Part shown: positions 1 through 6,552 of the stretch, piece after piece
How positions within the stretch are numbered: position 1 is the stretch's first letter
How the letters are laid out: each line of letters starts with the position of its first letter
Source of the DNA: an uncultured Oscillospiraceae bacterium
GTDB lineage: Bacteria > Bacillota > Clostridia > Oscillospirales > Oscillospiraceae
Assembly (NCBI GenBank): GCA_934615645.1
Contig: CAKTTR010000019.1
Location: forward strand, 1-29,749
DNA length: 29,749 nt
Direction: 5' to 3'
Notes under the pieces: model-generated
The model's database searches: none
Told to the model about the DNA's origin: nothing
Seen by the model: only the letters and a program-made list of their open reading frames with translations
Made by a program: the position numbers and the translations under genes

Positions 1-144
1 GCCCTGTCCGAAGGCAAGCCCCTGTGGGAAGCTGCTGCATTCGCCAATGCGCTGGCGGCCCTGTCCGTCCAGAAGCTGGGCACAACGCCTTCCATGCCGA
101 CCCGTGCGGAGATCGACGCATTTATCCAGGCACATCAGAAGTAA
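1..144 (+). CDS. PfkB/ribokinase-family sugar kinase, C-terminal fragment
   Basis: The window opens in frame 1 of a gene that ends with TAA at 142-144. The 47 visible residues include AAAFANALAALSVQKLGTT and PSMPTRAEIDAFI. This is the usual C-terminal end of ribokinase-like PfkB kinases, where the helix following the GAGD active site is followed by a 'G..PSMPTR.E' stretch. The catalytic Asp and the sugar-binding part lie outside the window, so the substrate cannot be read. By family it phosphorylates a sugar with ATP in the cytoplasm. Its place directly before a mutarotase and an RbsABC-like transporter, and upstream of two DeoC proteins, fits a ribokinase or deoxyribokinase that makes the 5-phosphate substrate of the aldolase. 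That specificity is inference. The 41-bp gap to the next gene suggests a shared transcript. Confidence 0.85.
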   Translation, partial: ALSEGKPLWEAAAFANALAALSVQKLGTTPSMPTRAEIDAFIQAHQK

Positions 145-185
145 ACCATAGTTCAGTATTTCAATGATGAAAGGAAGTCTTACAT

Positions 186-629
186 ATGTTAAGAGGTATC
201 CCGACTGAAATCAGCCCTGATCTGCTGCATGCACTGGCCTGCACCGGTCATGGCGACCTGATCGTCATTGCGGACGACTTCTATCCCCCCTACAGCAAGT
301 CCCCCAACGCGACGACGGTCTTCTGTAAGGGCAACACGGCTGCGGAGATGGTCGACGCCATCTTGAAGCTGGTTCCGCTGGATGTCGAGTACGAAGCGCA
401 CCCGGTGGAATATATGGTCCCGGATGCGGATTCCGGCGTCACCATGGAAGGCTCCAAGGCGTGGGATGATGTCATCGCTGCCGTCGAAGCCAATGGCTAC
501 AAGAAAGAATGCGTCGGCACGATCGAGCGCTCCAAATTCTATGAAAAAGCGGGCAGAGCGGCGGTCACCGTCTGCACCAGTGAGCGGCTGCCGTACGGCT
601 GCTTTATCCTGCAAAAGGGCGTCCTGTAA
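186..629 (+). CDS. RbsD/FucU-family sugar mutarotase
   Basis: This 147-residue protein has the usual length for the RbsD/FucU family, cytoplasmic enzymes that interconvert sugar anomers (pyranose/furanose or alpha/beta) so that the kinase receives the right form. It resembles FucU more than RbsD. The N-terminus MLRGIPTEISPDLLHALACT is followed by the conserved GHGD at residues 21-24, and the C-terminus carries ERLPYGCFILQKGV, matching the FucU 'ER..YG...L.KGV' end. The start ATG at 186 has an AAAGGAAG ribosome site about 8 bases upstream. It lies 41 bp after a ribokinase-type gene and 69 bp before a sugar-binding lipoprotein gene. That context suggests a pentose or deoxypentose rather than fucose, but the true sugar cannot be told from sequence. 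Confidence 0.88.
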   Translation: MLRGIPTEISPDLLHALACTGHGDLIVIADDFYPPYSKSPNATTVFCKGNTAAEMVDAILKLVPLDVEYEAHPVEYMVPDADSGVTMEGSKAWDDVIAAVEANGYKKECVGTIERSKFYEKAGRAAVTVCTSERLPYGCFILQKGVL

Positions 630-647
630 GCCCCCCATTTTCTGTTG

Positions 648-676
648 TATGTTGTTTGCAAAAGCAAATAAACATA
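648..676 (+). promoter_or_regulatory. Inverted repeat / small hairpin before the binding-protein gene
   Basis: TATGTT-g-TTTGC-AAAA-GCAAA-ta-AACATA forms a nested inverted repeat centred at about 661-662, just before the AAGGAGG ribosome site at 685-691. In RNA it would be a weak, AT-rich hairpin. In DNA it could be an operator. No GC-rich stem or T-tract follows, so it is not a convincing terminator. Its role is unknown. Confidence 0.35.
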
Positions 677-698
677 ATATTTTTAAGGAGGAACCAAA

Positions 699-1799
699 AT
701 GAAAAAGATCATTGCGTTGTTGCTGGTCATGGCCATGGTGGCTTGCCTGTTCGTGGGCTGCAACAACAAAGACGACAGCACCGGCTCTCCGGCGAATGAA
801 CCCGCGAGCACGGGCAGCGACAACCCGGATGCGGCGAACACCGCAAACGGCGGCACCTACAAGATCATTTACCTGACCCCCTCCACCGCTTCTGACTTCT
901 GGTCCCAGGTTGAGACCGGCATTCAGCAGGCTATGAAGGACTACCAGGAACAGCTGGGTGTCACCATCAACTACGAAGTCATGGGCCCTGCCGAAGAGTC
1001 CGACGCGGAAGGCTATGTCACCGCATTTGAGAATGCGATCGCTGCACAGCCCGATGCCATCCTGACCGCTACCCTGAACATCGACCCGACCATCCCGAAG
1101 GCAAAGGAAGCCACGGACGCTGGCATCATCCTGAACTTCGTCAACTGCGGCCTGGGCAACGGCAATGACGGCGCTCACTCCGACAAGTACAACGAATTCT
1201 ACTACTGCTCCAACACCACCATCGGCGAGATGGCTGCCCAGGCGTTCCTGGACGCGATGGAAGCCCAGAACCTGTCCACTGAGTCCGGCACGATCGGCAT
1301 GCAGATGAACATGGAAAACGCTGCTCTGAACTTCAGAATGCAGGGCTTCGCCGACTACATGGCAGAAAAGGCTCCTGGCCTGACGCTGACCGACATCCAG
1401 TACAACGGCAATGACTCCGCTGACGCACAGGCTGACGCTGAGGGCACCATTTCCGCGCACAAGGATGATCTGATCGGCATCTACGCTGGCAACAACGTCA
1501 CCTGTGACGGCGTCTGCGCCGCCCTGCGTGCTGCCAACATGAACAGCGGCGTTGTCTCCGTTGGCGTCGACTCCGACGACATCGAGATCGCTGCACTGCG
1601 TGACGGCTTCCTGTCTGCGATCATCGTGCAGGACGCTTTCACCCAGGGTTACAAGACGATGGAAAATGCCATCCTGACGCTGGTCAACGGTCAGAACCCC
1701 GAGACCGAGCAGGCTGTCAATGTTCCTCCCGTTGTTGTTACTGCTGACAACATCGACAGCGAAGAGATCCAGTTCATGATGTCCCCGTACGTCAAGTAA
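699..1799 (+). CDS. Sugar ABC transporter substrate-binding lipoprotein (RbsB-like, Peripla_BP_4)
   Basis: This 366-residue protein binds a sugar outside the membrane and hands it to the permease. The N-terminus MKKIIALLLVMAMVACLFVG is a lipoprotein signal peptide. Cleavage and lipidation would occur at Cys21, within FVGC. A Ser/Asp/Asn-rich tether of about 30 residues follows. The mature part starts with YKIIYLTPSTASDFWSQVET, the first strand and ligand loop typical of ribose/galactose-type periplasmic-binding folds. GVVSVGVDSDDIEIAALRDG near residues 285-305 is the conserved third-crossover region. An AAGGAGG ribosome site sits 7 bases before the ATG. Codons here (many GCT, CTG, GGC) look tuned to high expression compared with later genes. 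A strong hairpin follows the gene, as is common where the binding protein is made in excess over the membrane parts. The sugar is not known; a pentose or deoxypentose is inferred from neighbours. Confidence 0.92.
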   Translation: MKKIIALLLVMAMVACLFVGCNNKDDSTGSPANEPASTGSDNPDAANTANGGTYKIIYLTPSTASDFWSQVETGIQQAMKDYQEQLGVTINYEVMGPAEESDAEGYVTAFENAIAAQPDAILTATLNIDPTIPKAKEATDAGIILNFVNCGLGNGNDGAHSDKYNEFYYCSNTTIGEMAAQAFLDAMEAQNLSTESGTIGMQMNMENAALNFRMQGFADYMAEKAPGLTLTDIQYNGNDSADAQADAEGTISAHKDDLIGIYAGNNVTCDGVCAALRAANMNSGVVSVGVDSDDIEIAALRDGFLSAIIVQDAFTQGYKTMENAILTLVNGQNPETEQAVNVPPVVVTADNIDSEEIQFMMSPYVK

Positions 1800-1834
1800 T
1801 TTAAGCAGGACACGATTACCGTATTAAGCGAACG

Positions 1835-1869
1835 AGGGTTCCCTGCGGCCTAAAAACCGCAGGGGCCCT
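1835..1869 (+). other. Intercistronic stem-loop between binding protein and ATPase genes
   Basis: CCCTGCGG (1841-1848) pairs perfectly with CCGCAGGG (1857-1864) around an 8-base A-rich loop, and AGGG (1835-1838) can extend the stem with CCCT (1866-1869) across a small internal loop. No T-run follows, so it is probably not a full terminator. It ends about 25 bases before the TTG start of the ATPase gene. It probably protects the 3' end of the upstream message or lowers read-through. This is a known arrangement after binding-protein genes; the role here is inference. Confidence 0.6.
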
Positions 1870-1894
1870 TCATCCTAGGGAATGGGGTGTAACA

Positions 1895-3403
1895 TTGCAA
1901 GATACCATCATTAAAGTCGAACATGTGAGCAAATTCTATCCCGGCGTCACCGCTTTGAAGGACGTCAGCTTGGAGCTGAAAAAGGGCGAGGTTCGCGCCC
2001 TGGTCGGCGAGAATGGCGCGGGCAAATCGACCCTGATCAAATGTATCATGGGCGTGGAAAAGCCGGACGAAGGCAAGATTTCCATGAATTATGACGGCCA
2101 GTGGGTCGTCAACAACAGTGCGGTAGAAGCGCAGGCCCACGGCGTGTTTGCAAACTACCAGCATGTCAATATCGCTCCCGATCTGAGCATTGCGGAGAAC
2201 TACTATCTGGGCCGCCAGCCCAAGACGAAGATGGGCTTTGTGGACTGGAAAAAAATGCAGAGAGATAGCCAGGCCGTTATTGATAAATTCGATATGGGCG
2301 TGGATCCTCTGGCTAAAATTCGCGAACTCCCCATTGCCATGCAGGCAATGGTTACAATCAGTAAGATATCTGTCAATGAAGACATCCGTGTGGTAATTTT
2401 TGACGAGCCGACGGCGTTGCTGGAAAATGAAAAGGTCGATATCCTCTTCAAATTCATTGCGGAGCTGAAGGAACAGGGCGTCAGTATTATTTACATTTCC
2501 CACCGTCTGGAAGAAATCGTCCAGATCTGCGACAGTGTTACGATCCTGAAGGATGGCGCTTATGTGGACACGCTGCCTATTGCTGAGGTCACGAAGGACT
2601 CCTTGATCCAGCAGATGGTTGGCCGTCCAATGACGGACATTTACAACATCGAGCATTTTGAACCGGGCGAAGAGCTGCTCCGTGTCGAGCACTTCTCCGA
2701 TGAGAAGTATTTCAAGGACATCAACTTCTCCCTGCACAAGGGCGAGATCGTTGGCTTTGCCGGCCTCGTTGGCGCCGGGCGCAGTGAGATCATGCGAGCG
2801 CTGACAGCTGTCACAAAGCACACCGAAGGTGATGTTTACATCCACGGTGAAAAAGTCAAGCTGAAGGCTCCCAGCGATGCGCTGAAGCATGGCATCGGCT
2901 TCCTGACAGAAGACCGCCGCGCCGATGGCTGCGCGCTGAAGCTGGATATCAAGCGGAACATCAATATGAGCTCCTATGATATGATCAGCAAAAGTGGTAT
3001 CGTCAACCTGAAAAAGGAGACGCAGCGGGCCGAGGAGTATTCCAAGAGCGTCAACGTCAAGACGCCGTCGATCTCTCAGCTGGTTGGCAACCTGTCTGGC
3101 GGCAACCAGCAGAAGGTTGTCATCGCCAAGCTGCTGTGTCGCGATCCGGAGATCTTGATCTTTGATGAACCGACCGTCGGCATCGATGTCGGTGCAAAGC
3201 AAGAGATCTTTAAACTGATCGAACGGCTGACAGCTCAGGGCCGGGGCGTGATTCTGATCTCGTCCTACCTGCCAGAAGTCATGGGCCTGTCTGACCGGCT
3301 GATCGTTATGGCCCAGGGCAAGATTACCGCGCAGTACGATAAAGAAGCCCTGAAGACCCTCACCGAAGAGGATGTCCTGCGGATGGCATCCATCGAAGAT
3401 TAA
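1895..3403 (+). CDS. Sugar ABC transporter ATP-binding protein, two ABC domains (RbsA/MglA-like)
   Basis: The 502 residues hold two ABC domains in tandem, the standard design for pentose/hexose importers of the RbsA/MglA family. Domain 1 has Walker A GENGAGKST (38-46) and Walker B VVIFDEPTALL. Its signature motif is degenerate: LPIAMQAMV stands where relatives have LS.GQQQ-like sequence. Domain 2 has the family-typical altered Walker A GLVGAGRSE, a perfect signature LSGGNQQK and Walker B ILIFDEPTVGID. The protein works at the inner face of the membrane and powers the permease encoded 14 bp downstream. The start is TTG at 1895, giving MQDTIIKVEHVSKFYPGVTA. No in-frame ATG or GTG is nearby, and a weak GGGGTG site lies 5 to 8 bases upstream, so translation may be modest relative to the binding protein. 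Confidence 0.93.
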   Translation: MQDTIIKVEHVSKFYPGVTALKDVSLELKKGEVRALVGENGAGKSTLIKCIMGVEKPDEGKISMNYDGQWVVNNSAVEAQAHGVFANYQHVNIAPDLSIAENYYLGRQPKTKMGFVDWKKMQRDSQAVIDKFDMGVDPLAKIRELPIAMQAMVTISKISVNEDIRVVIFDEPTALLENEKVDILFKFIAELKEQGVSIIYISHRLEEIVQICDSVTILKDGAYVDTLPIAEVTKDSLIQQMVGRPMTDIYNIEHFEPGEELLRVEHFSDEKYFKDINFSLHKGEIVGFAGLVGAGRSEIMRALTAVTKHTEGDVYIHGEKVKLKAPSDALKHGIGFLTEDRRADGCALKLDIKRNINMSSYDMISKSGIVNLKKETQRAEEYSKSVNVKTPSISQLVGNLSGGNQQKVVIAKLLCRDPEILIFDEPTVGIDVGAKQEIFKLIERLTAQGRGVILISSYLPEVMGLSDRLIVMAQGKITAQYDKEALKTLTEEDVLRMASIED

Positions 3404-3417
3404 GAGGAGAGAATGCT

Positions 3418-4410
3418 ATGTCTACTACTACGAAAGTAAAGCAGCCCGGCGCATTGAGAAGACTCACGAAGCACTCTGAGTTTACCATTGGCCTGGTCGT
3501 TATCGTTCTGTTCCTGGTCGCTGCGTTCGGCACCAGCAACTTCCTGACGAAATACAACCTGATGAACCTGACAAAGCAGGGCGCCATCATCGGTGTTCTG
3601 GCTGTCGCGCAGACGTTCATCATCATCACCTCCGGCATTGATATTTCCGGCGGCGCCATCGCTGGCCTCGGCTGTATGACCATGGCCATCATGATCCGCG
3701 ACGGCTCCTCAGTCGGCCTTGCCATCCTGGTGAACTTTGTGGTCTGTATCCTTTGCGGCTTCCTCAATGGCGTGATCATCTTCGATCTGAAGGTCCCCGC
3801 CATGATCGCCACCCTGGGTACCTCCACGATCTACCGCGGCATTTTGAAAATGATGTGTGCCGGTAACTCCATCTCCTTCTTTAATGATGACGGCGTGACC
3901 TTCATCAGCCTGTTCGATAAGATCGGCAACTACGACGTATTCGGCTTCATCCCCGTACTGGCATGTATCTGGATCGTCGTCGCCATCCTGGCCTTCCTGA
4001 TCCTGCGGTACACGATCTTCGGCCGTGACCTGTTTGTCATCGGCTCCGGCATCGACGTTGCTCGTCTTTCCGGCGTCAAGGTCCGTAAGACCTTCTACAT
4101 GGTCTACTCCCTGGCCGGCCTGATCTACGGCATCGGCTCCATGATGTTCGCTGGCCGTATTCTCCGCGCCATGCCGAACACCGGTGACGGCTACGACATG
4201 AACGCCATCGCTGCTTCCGTTATCGGCGGTGCGTCCCTGGCTGGCGGCCGCGGTGCAGTGACGGGTACCTTTGTCGGCACCCTGCTGATGGTCGTCATTC
4301 AGAACGCTGGTAAAGCGTTCTCCATCAGCGACTACATCCTGGAAGTCTTGACGGGCGTCCTGATCATCATTGCTGTCGCAATGGATATGATCAAGACAAA
4401 GAAGGGCTAA
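3418..4410 (+). CDS. Sugar ABC transporter permease (RbsC-like, BPD_transp_2)
   Basis: This 330-residue integral membrane protein has about eight to ten hydrophobic segments, starting at residues 22-42 (FTIGLVVIVLFLVAAFGTSN) after a short basic cytoplasmic tail. Family marks include the TSGGIDIS-like ITSGIDISGGAIAGL early on, AMIATLGTSTIYRG in the middle, and AIAASVIGGASLAGGRGAVT, the cytoplasmic coupling region that contacts the ATPase. GTFVGTLLMVVIQNAG follows. Length and order agree with RbsC/XylH-type permeases. The ATG at 3418 has a GAGGAG site 8 bases upstream. With the preceding two genes it makes a complete importer. A 119-bp gap with a strong hairpin separates it from the microcompartment gene. 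Confidence 0.94.
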   Translation: MSTTTKVKQPGALRRLTKHSEFTIGLVVIVLFLVAAFGTSNFLTKYNLMNLTKQGAIIGVLAVAQTFIIITSGIDISGGAIAGLGCMTMAIMIRDGSSVGLAILVNFVVCILCGFLNGVIIFDLKVPAMIATLGTSTIYRGILKMMCAGNSISFFNDDGVTFISLFDKIGNYDVFGFIPVLACIWIVVAILAFLILRYTIFGRDLFVIGSGIDVARLSGVKVRKTFYMVYSLAGLIYGIGSMMFAGRILRAMPNTGDGYDMNAIAASVIGGASLAGGRGAVTGTFVGTLLMVVIQNAGKAFSISDYILEVLTGVLIIIAVAMDMIKTKKG

Positions 4411-4422
4411 TTCGCAATCGAA

Positions 4423-4450
4423 CTGGGCGCGTACAGCAGTGCGCGCCCAG
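4423..4450 (+). other. Intercistronic stem-loop between permease and BMC genes
   Basis: A 12-bp stem with one G-T wobble (CTGGGCGCGTAC at 4423-4434 with GTGCGCGCCCAG at 4439-4450) closes on a 4-base loop (AGCA). The downstream bases are TAGAAAAATA, with no T-run, so full termination is unlikely. It may act as an RNA processing or stability element that sets the ratio of transporter to microcompartment products. Confidence 0.6.
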
Positions 4451-4529
4451 TAGAAAAATACCCGCGCTGCAGGTGATATCCCGGGGCGTGGGGCAAAGAA
4501 GCAATCTATGATCTATGGAGGATTTTAAC

Positions 4530-4814
4530 ATGAAAGAAGCACTCGGTATGGTAGAGACCAGAGGCCTGATCGGCGCGATCGAAGCAGCCGATGCCATGGT
4601 TAAGGCTGCAAACGTACACCTGATCGGCAAGCAGCAGATCGGCAGCGGCCTGGTGACGGTTATGGTCCGCGGCGATGTTGGCGCAGTTAAGGCAGCGGTA
4701 GATGCCGGGGCGGCGGCAGCCAAGCGCGTTGGCGAGCTGTACGGCGTGCATGTCATTCCGCGTCCGCATAGCGACGTCGAATTCATTCTGCCGACTCTCG
4801 AAGCGAAGGCATAA
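4530..4814 (+). CDS. Bacterial microcompartment shell protein, BMC-H (PduA/EutM-like)
   Basis: This 94-residue single-BMC-domain protein is expected to form hexamers that tile the facets of a polyhedral microcompartment. It matches PduA almost throughout: MKEALGMVETRGLIGAIEAA, DAMVKAANVHLIG, the pore loop IGSG (residues 37-40), VRGDVGAVKAAVDAGAAAAK, and VHVIPRPHSDVEFILP. Lys25, the usual hexamer-edge lysine, is present. I chose the ATG at 4530 over an in-frame ATG at 4515 because the latter overlaps the ribosome site GGAGG (4517-4521), which sits 8 bases before 4530. The next gene follows 28 bp later. A shell also needs pentamers (BMC-P) and usually other shell types. None is in the window, so they are presumably encoded left of base 1 or elsewhere. 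Confidence 0.95.
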   Translation: MKEALGMVETRGLIGAIEAADAMVKAANVHLIGKQQIGSGLVTVMVRGDVGAVKAAVDAGAAAAKRVGELYGVHVIPRPHSDVEFILPTLEAKA

Positions 4815-4842
4815 GATTACAGGTACATAGCAGGTGAAACCT

Positions 4843-5631
4843 ATGGATATTGAGGCGATCAAACGCGAAATGGAGCGCCTGCTGGCAGAGGATTTCCCCG
4901 TGGATACGGCGGCTGCTGTGTCCGGTGGGAAGCAGGATGTCGCGGCGCTGCCCCATTACGGCAGGATCCAAGGCGCTGATGTCGTCAGCCACCTGGAGCA
5001 TAGCCTCCTGAACCCGGATACGACAGTCGAGACGATCATGCGGGAGTGCGCGCTGGCGCGGCGGCTTTCCGTCGCAGCAGTCTGCGTTGCGCCGTACTAC
5101 GTCCCGGCGGCAAAAGTCGCGCTGTCCGGTTCGACCGTTGCCTTGGGGACGGCTGTCGGCTTCCCCCACGGCTGCATGTCCGCTGCCGCCAAAATGGCGG
5201 AGCTGCGGGAGTGCATGGCCAATGGTGCGCAGGAGATCGACGTTGCGCTGAACAACCTGGCGCTTAAATCCCACCAGATGGACGTTGCCCGCCAGGAGCT
5301 GGACGAAATGCTGGAGCTGACAAAGGGCCGCGTCCTCATGAAAGCGGTATTTGAGCACAGCATATTTGACGAAGATGAAAAGGAAGCCGTTCTAAAAATG
5401 CTGAAAAGCAGCGGTGTGACTTTTATCAAGATCCAAAACATGCTCTCTGGTCACGGCGCGCGCGTTGAGGATGTGCAGTATGCCGCCGGTATTTTGGGCC
5501 GCCATATCGCGATCAAGATCGACGGCGGGATCAAGACGCTTCAGCAGGCGCAGGACCTTCTGGCCGCGGGCGCGTCTCGTCTCGGCCTGACGGCGACGGC
5601 AAAGATCGCCGCGGAGGCCGGCATTCACTGA
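4843..5631 (+). CDS. Divergent DeoC-family aldolase with putative BMC encapsulation peptide
   Basis: This 262-residue TIM-barrel protein of the DeoC/DERA family is not a standard member. The Schiff-base lysine is kept (K196 in FIKIQNM), as are the second active-site lysine (K225 in IKIDGGIKT), the acid/base aspartate (D133 in EIDVALNN) and the cysteine in VCVAPYY. However, the usual KTSTGY is replaced by KIQNML, DHT.LKP by EHSLLNP, and the phosphate-side RLGASAT by RLGLTAT. Aldolase chemistry on an altered substrate is therefore plausible, though unproven. The N-terminus MDIEAIKREMERLLAEDF is an amphipathic helix followed by a Gly/Ala-rich linker, like peptides that target enzymes into BMCs. 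The ATG at 4843 fits the AGGTG site at 4832-4836; a GTG at 4834 overlaps that site and is rejected. It lies between the shell gene and a canonical deoC. Confidence 0.85.
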   Translation: MDIEAIKREMERLLAEDFPVDTAAAVSGGKQDVAALPHYGRIQGADVVSHLEHSLLNPDTTVETIMRECALARRLSVAAVCVAPYYVPAAKVALSGSTVALGTAVGFPHGCMSAAAKMAELRECMANGAQEIDVALNNLALKSHQMDVARQELDEMLELTKGRVLMKAVFEHSIFDEDEKEAVLKMLKSSGVTFIKIQNMLSGHGARVEDVQYAAGILGRHIAIKIDGGIKTLQQAQDLLAAGASRLGLTATAKIAAEAGIH

Positions 5632-5658
5632 CCGCCAGATAGAGGAAAGGATAAAACT

Positions 5659-6489
5659 ATGGATATCAATGAAATTATTCGCCAGGTCACCGAAGAGATT
5701 TGCGCGAAGTACGGCGCCAGCGGCGTCGCTTCCGCGAATGACGGTATGGACCCGGCGGGTATGGCGAAATATATCGACCATACCTATTTGAAGCCGGAAG
5801 CTTCCCTGGAGGACATCCGCAGAATCTGCGACGAGGCGAAAAAGTACCACACCGCCAGCGTCTGCGTCAATCCTTCTTATGTGAAATTTGTCGCCGAGCA
5901 GCTGGAAGGCTCCGGTGTCACTCCCTGCTGCGTCATCGCCTTCCCCTTTGGCACAAGCACGCCTGAGGCAAAGGCCTTTGAAGCCAGCGATGCTGCCAGC
6001 AATGGCGCGAAGGAAGTGGACATGGTCGTCAATGTTGGCGCCATTAAGTCCGGCGACTGGAAGCTGGTCAAGCGGGATATCGAGAGCGTTGTCAACGCAG
6101 TCCGGGGCCGCGCACTGGTCAAGGTCATCATCGAAGCCTGCCTGCTGACGGACGAAGAGAAGGTCAAGGTCTGTACCGTGGCCAAGCTCGTCGGCGCGGA
6201 CTTTGTGAAGACCTCCACTGGTTACTCCACCGGCGGCGCGACCGTCGCTGATGTGGCCCTGATGCGGCAGACCGTCGGCCCGGATATGGGCGTCAAGGCG
6301 TCTGGCGGCGTACGGACCTATGACGATGCCGTTGCCATGATCAAGGCCGGTGCAAACCGCCTGGGTGCTTCGGCCACGAAGAAAATCATCGCCGGGGATC
6401 GGGACGATCCGCATAAGTGCTGCAACTGCGGCAACTGCAAAGCTGTCTGCCCGTCCGGCAACGTCGAAATCCGTAAGAAGCTTTATTAA
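5659..6489 (+). CDS. deoC: Deoxyribose-phosphate aldolase with encapsulation-like N-terminus and C-terminal [4Fe-4S]-type Cys motif
   Basis: By family, DeoC cleaves 2-deoxyribose-5-phosphate into glyceraldehyde-3-phosphate and acetaldehyde. The core from residue 38 (KYIDHTYLKPEASLEDI) to about 245 is canonical: acid/base D121 (EVDMVVNVGA), Schiff-base K184 (DFVKTSTGYSTGGAT) and K213 (GVKASGGVRT). Two additions make it 276 residues, against about 220-260 for most relatives. The first 18 residues, MDINEIIRQVTEEICAKY, form an amphipathic helix much like BMC targeting peptides such as that of PduD, followed by a Gly/Ser/Ala linker (19-34). After the barrel comes DRDDPHK and a CxxCxxCxxxCP motif (C254, C257, C260, C264, P265, with an extra C255), the ligand pattern of ferredoxin-type [4Fe-4S] sites. 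The gene ends with TAA at 6487-6489, so the tail is a true terminus. Cargo status and cluster binding are inference. Confidence 0.95.
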   Translation: MDINEIIRQVTEEICAKYGASGVASANDGMDPAGMAKYIDHTYLKPEASLEDIRRICDEAKKYHTASVCVNPSYVKFVAEQLEGSGVTPCCVIAFPFGTSTPEAKAFEASDAASNGAKEVDMVVNVGAIKSGDWKLVKRDIESVVNAVRGRALVKVIIEACLLTDEEKVKVCTVAKLVGADFVKTSTGYSTGGATVADVALMRQTVGPDMGVKASGGVRTYDDAVAMIKAGANRLGASATKKIIAGDRDDPHKCCNCGNCKAVCPSGNVEIRKKLY

Positions 6490-6499
6490 AAAAGGCTCG

Positions 6500-6535
6500 A
6501 CGGCAGGCGCAATACTGTGCCTGCCGTTTTACTTT
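6500..6535 (+). terminator. Hairpin with T-rich tail after deoC (terminator or attenuator)
   Basis: A 12-bp stem with one wobble (6500-6511 with 6516-6527) closes on the loop ATAC and is followed by TTTTACTTT. It has the form of an intrinsic terminator. It lies only 18-26 bases before the tpiA start and no clear promoter follows, so partial termination that lowers tpiA and lacI expression is more likely than a full stop. Confidence 0.65.
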
Positions 6536-6552
6536 GAGTTAGGAGAGATCGT

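Noticed and set aside
652..680. A possible promoter (TTGTTT, 17 bp, TAATAT) before the binding-protein gene
   Set aside because: Both boxes match poorly, and the predicted start would fall inside or after the AAGGAGG ribosome site, leaving it untranscribed.
4515..4529. A five-codon N-terminal extension of the BMC shell protein
   Set aside because: Those bases contain the GGAGG ribosome site for the ATG at 4530, and PduA-type proteins start at the equivalent residue.
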